Assembly (NCBI GenBank): GCA_035761805.1
Contig: DASTQL010000197.1
Span: 1 to 28,220, forward strand
Direction of reading: 5' to 3'
Length of the DNA stretch: 28,220 nt
DNA from: DASTQL01 sp035761805
GTDB taxonomy: Bacteria; Actinomycetota; Actinomycetes; Jiangellales; Jiangellaceae
Position numbers and translations under genes: made by a program. The notes beneath the pieces were generated by a model. That model worked only from the letters and a program-made list of their open reading frames with translations, made no database searches and was not told the origin of the DNA. This document shows, in pieces, positions 23,575 to 28,220 of the stretch; the stretch's first letter is position 1, and the number at the start of each line of letters is the position of its first letter.

Positions 23575-24173
23575 GCGATGTCGTCACGGGCGACGACGGG
23601 CGGGGCCGCTGCTCGTGGGCGGTCTCGACCGCCGACTACACCGCCTATCACGACGACGAGTGGGGACGACCCGTGCACGGCGACCCGGCGCTCTACGAGC
23701 GGCTGACCCTGGAGGCGTTCCAGTCCGGCCTGTCCTGGCTGACCATCCTGCGCAAACGGGAGGGCTTCCGGGCTGCCTTCGCCGGCTTCGACCCCGACGC
23801 GGTTGCGGCCTTCGGGCCTGCAGACGTCGAGCGGCTCCTGCTCGACGCGTCCATCGTCCGTAACCGGGCCAAGGTCGAGGCCGCCGTGGCCAACGCCAGG
23901 GCCGTCGTGGCGCTCCGGGAGATGCACGGTGAGGGTGCCCTCGACGCGCTCGTGTGGGCCCACGCTCCAGACCGGGCCGCTCGGCCCCAGCCGCGCACCA
24001 TGGCCGACCTGCCGGCGACGACACCGGAGTCCACGGCCCTGGCCCGGGCGCTCAAGCGCGCCGGCTTCCGCTTCGTCGGGCCGACCACCGCCTACGCCAC
24101 CATGCAGGCCTGCGGCGTCGTCGACGACCACCTCGTCGGCTGCTGGCGGCGTAGGGAGGCTGGGAGTCGCTGA
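23571..24173 (+). CDS. tag: DNA-3-methyladenine glycosylase I
   Basis: 200 residues (E. coli Tag, 187). It excises 3-methyladenine from alkylated DNA, starting base-excision repair. The zinc-snap residues of Tag are all present at family spacing: C14, H27, H187 and C191 (C4, H17, H175 and C179 in E. coli). E48 in LTLEAFQSGLSW corresponds to the base-recognition Glu38. The helix-hairpin region is around SIVRNRAKVEAAVANAR. ATG 23571 overlaps the SRPBCC stop; the frame is open far upstream only because it runs antisense to folP2. M. tuberculosis has tagA at the same place after folP2 (Rv1210). Confidence 0.95.
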   Translation: MSDVVTGDDGRGRCSWAVSTADYTAYHDDEWGRPVHGDPALYERLTLEAFQSGLSWLTILRKREGFRAAFAGFDPDAVAAFGPADVERLLLDASIVRNRAKVEAAVANARAVVALREMHGEGALDALVWAHAPDRAARPQPRTMADLPATTPESTALARALKRAGFRFVGPTTAYATMQACGVVDDHLVGCWRRREAGSR

Positions 24174-24244
24174 GCTCGGTGCTGATCGGTTCCCAGCACG
24201 CCAAGGACTGCGGCCCGGCGATGGTGCACGCGCGCCGCTCCTGA

Positions 24245-24271
24245 CCCCCGCTCGCGCTTGACACGCGGGGG
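24245..24271 (-). terminator. hairpin just beyond the HelR remnant and after tag
   Basis: CCCCCGC (24245-24251) pairs perfectly with GCGGGGG (24265-24271) around a 13-nt loop. It starts 2 nt beyond the stop of the minus-strand HelR remnant, so it is probably that gene's original terminator; it may also stop tag transcripts. Confidence 0.55.
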
Positions 24272-24273
24272 AC

Positions 24274-24948
24274 TCACGAGCTCGCGAGGATGACGAGCCG
24301 CTGGGTCGCTCGGGTCATCGCGACGTAGCGGTCGACAGCTCCTACGATGCCGTTGCCGAACGTGTCTGGGTCGATGAGCGCGACCAGGTCGAACTCGAGG
24401 CCCTTCGACAGCTCGAGGGTCAGCGACCGGGACGCGGGAGGTCGCCTCGAACGTGCCGTCCTCGATCTCACTGACGCCGACGACGCGAGCGACCCCCTCG
24501 GCATGCTCGGCGAACCACTGGTCGAGGATCGAGCCGAGGTCCGACACGGACTCAGCATGTGCCACTCGGCGTCGGTCAGCTCCTGCGCCTCGTCGACGAC
24601 GATGTGGGCGAACGGGCCGGCGAGCCGGTCCGGGTCGGTGGGGGCAGCGCGGACTCGTCGACAGTGTGCTCTGCAGGTCCTCCCCGTGCAGCATCGACAT
24701 CACCTTCATCTCGGAGTCGTCCGTGGCGATCAGGTGGCCGACGACCCTGCTCATCTCCTCGCGCTCGGCCGTGAGGGCGGCCTCGCGGGGACAAGGTCTC
24801 GCAGGGTGGAGGTCTGCACGCCCTCCTCCCCGAGGCTGGGGAGGACGTCGGCGACGTAGGCCAGGTAGGGCTGGTGCGGACCGACGAACAGCACGCCGCC
24901 TCGGCGGTGACCGAGGCGCGGGTCGGCGTACAGCAGGTAGGCGGTGCG
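24274..24948 (-). pseudogene. degenerate HelR/HelD-type helicase (RNA polymerase recycling ATPase)
   Basis: Minus-strand coding pieces in all three frames line up, from memory, with HelR-like proteins of about 700 residues: RTAYLLYADPRLGHRRGG and LFVGPHQPYLAYVADVLPSL (after Walker A), RVVGHLIATDDSEMKVMSML, the Walker B segment AHIVVDEAQELTDAEWHML, SVSDLGSILDQWFAEHAEGV, and the C-terminus LSKGLEFDLVALIDPDTF with VDRYVAMTRATQRLVIL, stop at 24274. The N-terminus and Walker A are absent. Large internal deletions lie near 24785 and 24553, and single-base shifts near 24659, 24640 and 24435. HelR displaces stalled or rifamycin-bound RNA polymerase; this copy cannot function. It is joined upstream to an RraA-like fragment. 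Confidence 0.85.
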
Positions 24949-25292
24949 ACGTCGCGGCAGGCCCCGTCCACGACCGCGCCGGCGAGGCCGCACTCGACGC
25001 AGCCCAGGGACAGCAAGCCACCCCAGCCGGACACGTCCGTGCGGCCCCCGTTCGCGACCACCACCACATCACCCCGATCAACCGACATGATCACCTCCGA
25101 GGCGATGTGAGGACCAGGCGCGTCTCCAGGGTCCGGCTCCAGCGCCACCGTGCGGGCGGCACCGGACAACAGGGCCCCCGGCCACTGCGCCCACAGCTCA
25201 CCCGTCTCCGGCGTAAGCCCACCATCATCCAGGGCATCGCTCACCACCGTGCTGTCCAAGCCAGCCAGACGACGCACGAGATCTACTGCCAT
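24945..25292 (-). pseudogene. 5' half of an RraA-family gene, truncated at the HelR junction
   Basis: From ATG 25292 (ATG 25319 is an alternative start), 116 codons match the RraA/4-hydroxy-4-methyl-2-oxoglutarate-aldolase family: VRRLAGLDSTVVSDALDD at the start, RGDVVVVANGGRTDVSGWGG in the middle, and GLAGAVVDGACRDV, the GxxRD substrate/metal motif (R113, D114), at the end. Full family members run about 200 or more residues; here resemblance stops right after the RD motif, where HelR sequence begins. The frame continues open as a nonsense chimera to 24576. RraA-type proteins act as aldolases or RNase regulators; this one is probably dead. Confidence 0.78.
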
Positions 25293-25415
25293 GAACCCGT
25301 TGGACGGCACCAGTCCCATCGACGGAAGGTCCGAATCGGTAGCGCAGCAATCGCCTTCACGAATCAGTGCCCGCTCGCAGCGCAAAGCGCACAAGGCGGC
25401 AGCGGACCGCTGTGG

Positions 25416-25421
25416 CAGGCT
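25416..25421 (+). promoter_or_regulatory. possible weak -10 for the AHSA1 gene
   Basis: CAGGCT lies exactly 6 nt before ATG 25428, the same layout as the TANNNT boxes elsewhere in this window but with C at the first position. No ribosome site is seen. Tentative. Confidence 0.3.
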
Positions 25422-25427
25422 CGGGCC

Positions 25428-25871
25428 ATGACCCGGCCACCCAGCGGACTCGTCCTCAGCCTGCGGTGCGTCCTGGATGCTCCACGTGAGCGGATCTTCA
25501 ATGCCTTGACCGAGCCGGCCCGCCTCGCGGTGTGGTGGGGACCGCACGGGTTCACCACGCCCCACGCTGTGCTCGACCTCAACGTCGGGGGCCGGTATCG
25601 CTTCACGATGCAGCCACCGGAAGGAGAGCCGTTCCATCTCTCCGGCGAGTTCCTCGAGATCGACCCGCCGAGCCGCCTCGTCTACACCTTCCGTTGGGAG
25701 GAACCCGATCCCGACGACCGGGAGACCGTGGTCGTGCTGTCCCTCGACGCCGTCGGCGACGCCACGGAGGTGTCGCTCTGGCAGGGCGAGTTCGCGACCG
25801 AGGCGCGGCTGGCTCTGCACCGAGGCGGCTGGACGGACTCCTTGGCGAAGCTGCGCGAGCTCGTGCGCTGA
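25428..25871 (+). CDS. AHSA1/SRPBCC domain protein
   Basis: 147 residues. Typical AHSA1-family pattern: APRERIFNALTEPARLAVWW near the start (the helix ending in a Trp pair), then GGRYRFTMQPPEGEPFHLSG, PPSRLVYTFRWEEPD, and the C-terminal helix GGWTDSLAKLRELV. In bacteria these are ligand-binding or stress-linked proteins without a shared reaction. ATG 25428 is chosen because the conserved fold begins about 10 residues later; the longer open frame upstream is antisense to the RraA remnant. It stands alone, divergent from the pseudogenes. Confidence 0.9.
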   Translation: MTRPPSGLVLSLRCVLDAPRERIFNALTEPARLAVWWGPHGFTTPHAVLDLNVGGRYRFTMQPPEGEPFHLSGEFLEIDPPSRLVYTFRWEEPDPDDRETVVVLSLDAVGDATEVSLWQGEFATEARLALHRGGWTDSLAKLRELVR

Positions 25872-26267
25872 CCTCCCCTGGTCGTCGATCGTCCACCCCT
25901 GCAAGCGCGTCCCTCATCGAGAGTTCCCTTCACCCCACGAGACAAGACGGGTAGACCCGGCCGTGACACCTCCGGGCACGCCGGCCCGGAACGCGGGCGG
26001 GTGGCCCTGCTGGGGCCGGCTGGGGACGCTTGCACACGAACAGCCCCGCGACGTGGCGACGCCGCGTGTGCGGTGACGTCCACGGCCTGCGCACACCACG
26101 CGCAAGCCGTGGCCATGTAACGGTCCGCCATTGCGTCCATCACGGTACGACCCCGATCGTTCCTGGTGATCATCCAGACGATTCCGTGGAACAGTCCGGA
26201 TCGCGGCTGTCGGCGTGACGGGCTTCGATCAGCGGGCGCTGGGTTATCGTGCACCCGCCCGGCTCAG
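25872..26267. other. gene-poor gap of about 400 nt
   Basis: No reading frame here has a convincing start or recognisable protein. The only structures seen are short inverted repeats: CCACGGC (26080-26086) with GCCGTGG (26106-26112), and an overlapping GTGTGC/GCACAC pair (about 26066-26071 and 26090-26095). It lies next to the pseudogene block and may be decayed coding sequence, but I cannot identify a parent gene. Confidence 0.5.
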
Positions 26268-26273
26268 TAGCCT
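26268..26273 (+). promoter_or_regulatory. -10 element, leaderless layout, GNAT gene
   Basis: TAGCCT ends exactly 6 nt before GTG 26280, identical in sequence and spacing to the box before 20752. TTATCG (26244-26249) is a possible -35 at 18 nt. Confidence 0.5.
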
Positions 26274-26279
26274 GATTCC

Positions 26280-26774
26280 GTGGTCGACGAGTGGGTTCGT
26301 GTCCTGCGCGACTCGGACGTGGGTGCCGTCGTTGCCTTGTCGCTGCGAGCGTGGGAGCCGGTGTTCGCCTCCTTCGAGCGGCAGCTCGGACGGAGGCTGT
26401 TCGCTCGCTTGTACCCGGATTGGCGCGCGCAGCAGGAGGAGTCGGTCCGGCAAGCTCTGGCCGACAACGAGACCTGGGTGAGTGCGGAGGGCGACAGGGT
26501 CACCGGTTTCGTCAACGTGATCTTCAGCGTCGGCGATGCCAGTGCGGAGATCTACATGATCGCAGTGGACCCGGCGTTTCAGCGCCGTGGGATCGCCAGC
26601 GCGCTGACAGGGCATGCCCTGTCAGAGATGCGTCGTCGCGGGATCACGCTTGCCACGGTCGCCACCGGCGGCGATCCCGGTCATGCGCCCGCGCGGCGAA
26701 CCTACGAGAAGGCCGGCTTCACCAGCTTCCCCCAGGTGCTGTACTCCCGCGTCCTGGCCCCGGACGAGCCGTGA
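26280..26774 (+). CDS. GNAT-family N-acetyltransferase
   Basis: 164 residues. Single GNAT domain: the acetyl-CoA loop (motif A) is IAVDPAFQRRGIASALTGHA, preceded by the beta-4 strand AEIYMIAV, with ARRTYEKAGFTSFP as the C-terminal motif B region. The acceptor is unknown; the aromatic- and arginine-rich N-terminal third (RAWEPVFASFERQLGRRLF) resembles small-molecule or ribosomal-type acetyltransferases in general. GTG 26280 follows a -10 box by 6 nt with no ribosome site. It converges on the cyclase gene with a 45-nt gap. Confidence 0.9.
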   Translation: MVDEWVRVLRDSDVGAVVALSLRAWEPVFASFERQLGRRLFARLYPDWRAQQEESVRQALADNETWVSAEGDRVTGFVNVIFSVGDASAEIYMIAVDPAFQRRGIASALTGHALSEMRRRGITLATVATGGDPGHAPARRTYEKAGFTSFPQVLYSRVLAPDEP

Positions 26775-26819
26775 CTGTTGACGGTGGCCCGGCCAGGAGA
26801 CCTCGGGATGATTCGCACC

Positions 26820-28220
26820 TCACCGAGGGACACGCGGCTCGGTTCGATCGAGGCGCAGCAGGAGGTGGACCTCGATGGGTTCGGACTTGCCCTTGAGCTG
26901 GAGGGGTCCGAGGGGCTCGGTGACCGCATTGGGCAGGAGGGCCTTGGTCGACGGGCCGATGGCGACCCCACCGCCCGGGGCCTTCCCCTCGATCCGGGAG
27001 GCCACGTTGACGGTGTCGCCGATGACCGTGTGCGTGCGGCCCCCTTCCGTACCGAGCAGCGAGACGAGGACCGGCCCGCTGTTGATCCCGACCCGGAACC
27101 GTGGCCAACCGGGATGCTCCTTGGCCACTCGGGTCGTCTCCTCCTGGAGGGCGAGCCCCGCCCCTGCTGCGCGTTCGGCGTGGTTGGGCTGGTCGCCACG
27201 CTTGTTGAACGTGACCATGAGGGCGTCCCCGATGATGCGGTCGACGTCACCACCGAACCGCCGGACGGTCGCAGGGACGGCCACCTCGAAGAAGGTGTTC
27301 AGCATCTCGGTCACTTCGGCCGGGTCGTGGTTCTCCGAGAACGTGGTGAACCCCTGGAGGTCTGCGAACAGCACGCTCATCTCGCGGGCTCCGGCGACGG
27401 TGTCCTCCAGGTAGAGGTCCGCGAACCGCTCCTCGTGCCACTGCATCCGAGCGCCGACCGCGACCAGTCCGAAGGCGGCAAGCATCAGCAGGTGCCACTC
27501 CCACCACGACAGCTGCCAGTTCCGGGCGAAGACGACTGCGACCATCGCCTCCGCGAGCAGGACGAAAGCGGCCATCATCGAGAGCAGCATCAGGGACGGG
27601 CGCCTGCTCCAGAGCTGCAGGTACCGGACCGCGGCCACGGCGTAGGCGACGATCGCGAGCACGGCCAGCACGGCCAATACTCCGTCGGCCCGCTCGTTCA
27701 CCTGGTCCTGGTGCAGGGGAGGCAGTTGTGCGAGGGACGCGACGCCCCAGAGGGCCATCAGAGCCAACAGAGCGAGCCGGAGTCGGCGACCAGCCTGCAC
27801 GGCGCGCACAGCCCGGTCGCCGGTGAGGTCGAGGCCCGACGCGACGGCGAACAGCGACGCGATCGCGATGCCGACGGGGGTCGCGACGACGAAACCGGTG
27901 TTCGGGTGGTCGAGGAGCACGCCCGGAGTGGCCAGCGCGTGGAGGCCGAGGAAGCCAGCGGCAGCAAGGAAGCCGAGCGACACCAGGAGCACCCGGGCGT
28001 CACCGCGGCGCTCCGCGGCCGCCCCGGTGGCATAGGCCAGCACCGCGCTCAACGTCGCGGTCGCGAGGACGAGCCAGAAGTGCAAGGGGTGGTGCTCCCA
28101 CGTCAGGTCGAGCTCCGGCCGCCGGATGAGCAAGAGAAACGCGCCCATGGGCAGCAGCAACGCCCCGGCAGACAGGACGAGCATCGCCGGTGAGTACACG
28201 AAGCGACGCGGCTCAGCCAC
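26820..28220 (-). CDS. membrane-bound class III adenylate/guanylate cyclase (may extend past the window)
   Basis: At least 466 residues. The GTG at the very edge could be the start, or the gene may extend further. The N-terminal half (about 10-260) has roughly six to eight membrane segments; the catalytic domain runs from about 278 to 455. Metal-binding D287 (SVLFADLQGFTTFSE) and D332 (RIIGDALM) are present, as are N405 and transition-state R409 (GDTVNVASRIEG). The base-selecting lysine usually found four residues before the second Asp is Arg328 (VDRIIGD). No HAMP linker is visible. It should make a cyclic nucleotide in response to a membrane or intramembrane signal; the nucleotide is uncertain. 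Confidence 0.9.
   Translation of the reverse strand: MAEPRRFVYSPAMLVLSAGALLLPMGAFLLLIRRPELDLTWEHHPLHFWLVLATATLSAVLAYATGAAAERRGDARVLLVSLGFLAAAGFLGLHALATPGVLLDHPNTGFVVATPVGIAIASLFAVASGLDLTGDRAVRAVQAGRRLRLALLALMALWGVASLAQLPPLHQDQVNERADGVLAVLAVLAIVAYAVAAVRYLQLWSRRPSLMLLSMMAAFVLLAEAMVAVVFARNWQLSWWEWHLLMLAAFGLVAVGARMQWHEERFADLYLEDTVAGAREMSVLFADLQGFTTFSENHDPAEVTEMLNTFFEVAVPATVRRFGGDVDRIIGDALMVTFNKRGDQPNHAERAAGAGLALQEETTRVAKEHPGWPRFRVGINSGPVLVSLLGTEGGRTHTVIGDTVNVASRIEGKAPGGGVAIGPSTKALLPNAVTEPLGPLQLKGKSEPIEVHLLLRLDRTEPRVPR

Noticed and set aside
24453..25427. Long in-frame extension upstream of the AHSA1 gene
   Set aside because: It is antisense to the HelR and RraA remnants and has no AHSA1 similarity; the fold starts just after ATG 25428.
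26030..26218. 62-codon frame in the gap before the GNAT gene, and minus-strand frames across the same gap
   Set aside because: No ribosome site, no recognisable protein and no conserved context; I cannot support a gene.
24174..26279. Possible mobile element or integration site around the pseudogenes
   Set aside because: No transposase or integrase remnant, terminal inverted repeats, target duplication or tRNA was found; simple deletion explains the scars.
1..28220. CRISPR arrays, tRNA or rRNA genes, riboswitches
   Set aside because: No regularly spaced repeats, cloverleaf or ribosomal sequence, and no known riboswitch core was recognised by eye.

Overview
The window is about 28 kb of very GC-rich, densely packed DNA from an actinobacterium. 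Evidence for that: a mycothiol deacetylase (mshB), a seven-iron ferredoxin next to dapC, the succinylase branch of diaminopimelate (DAP) synthesis, many GTG starts, 1-8 nt gene overlaps, and several genes that look leaderless. From memory, the gene order typA - (peptide-binding protein) - mshB - small membrane protein - ferredoxin - dapC - dapD - dapE - LOG - folP2 - DivIVA-like - tag parallels the Mycobacterium tuberculosis Rv1165-Rv1210 neighbourhood. Protein details suggest Nocardioidaceae or a relative, but no database search was possible.

Layout. (1) 108-1973: typA/bipA. (2) 2193-9312, probably with 9316-11106: one long operon holding a complete Dpp/Opp peptide importer (lipoprotein, two permeases, two ATPases), then mshB, a small membrane protein and a VanW-family wall protein. 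A perfect 14-bp hairpin follows the lipoprotein gene. (3) 11118-12928, minus: a transglutaminase-like SirB1-family protein and a GNAT acetyltransferase. (4) 13027-14465: ferredoxin and dapC. (5) 14508-17414: a two-domain peptidoglycan hydrolase candidate overlapping a DppB-like permease (minus), with a divergent DppC-like permease (plus); these permeases have no ATPase or binding protein of their own. (6) 17443-20607: an aldo/keto reductase, then dapD (minus) and dapE (plus) diverging. (7) 20752-22574: a truncated LOG-family remnant overlapping an intact LOG gene, then a FolP2-type dihydropteroate synthase paralogue on minus. (8) 22652-24173: an overlapping trio of DivIVA-domain protein, SRPBCC protein and DNA-3-methyladenine glycosylase I. 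(9) 24274-25292: a gene graveyard in which the 5' half of an RraA-family gene is joined to a shredded HelR/HelD-type helicase. (10) 25428-28220: an AHSA1/SRPBCC protein, a GNAT acetyltransferase and a membrane-bound class III nucleotide cyclase reaching the window edge.

How it fits together. Much of the window serves the cell envelope: DAP precursor synthesis (dapC, dapD, dapE), wall remodelling (VanW protein, two-domain hydrolase, DivIVA-like protein) and peptide uptake (a complete importer plus an orphan permease pair). Mycothiol synthesis, ferredoxin and translation (typA) are the housekeeping partners. I see no phage, insertion sequence, CRISPR array or RNA gene. Most of the window is conserved actinobacterial backbone. 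The least explained items are the FolP2 paralogue, the orphan permease/hydrolase block, the LOG remnant that may couple translation of the real LOG gene, the RraA::HelR scar, and a repeated TANNNT-6nt-start-codon signature.
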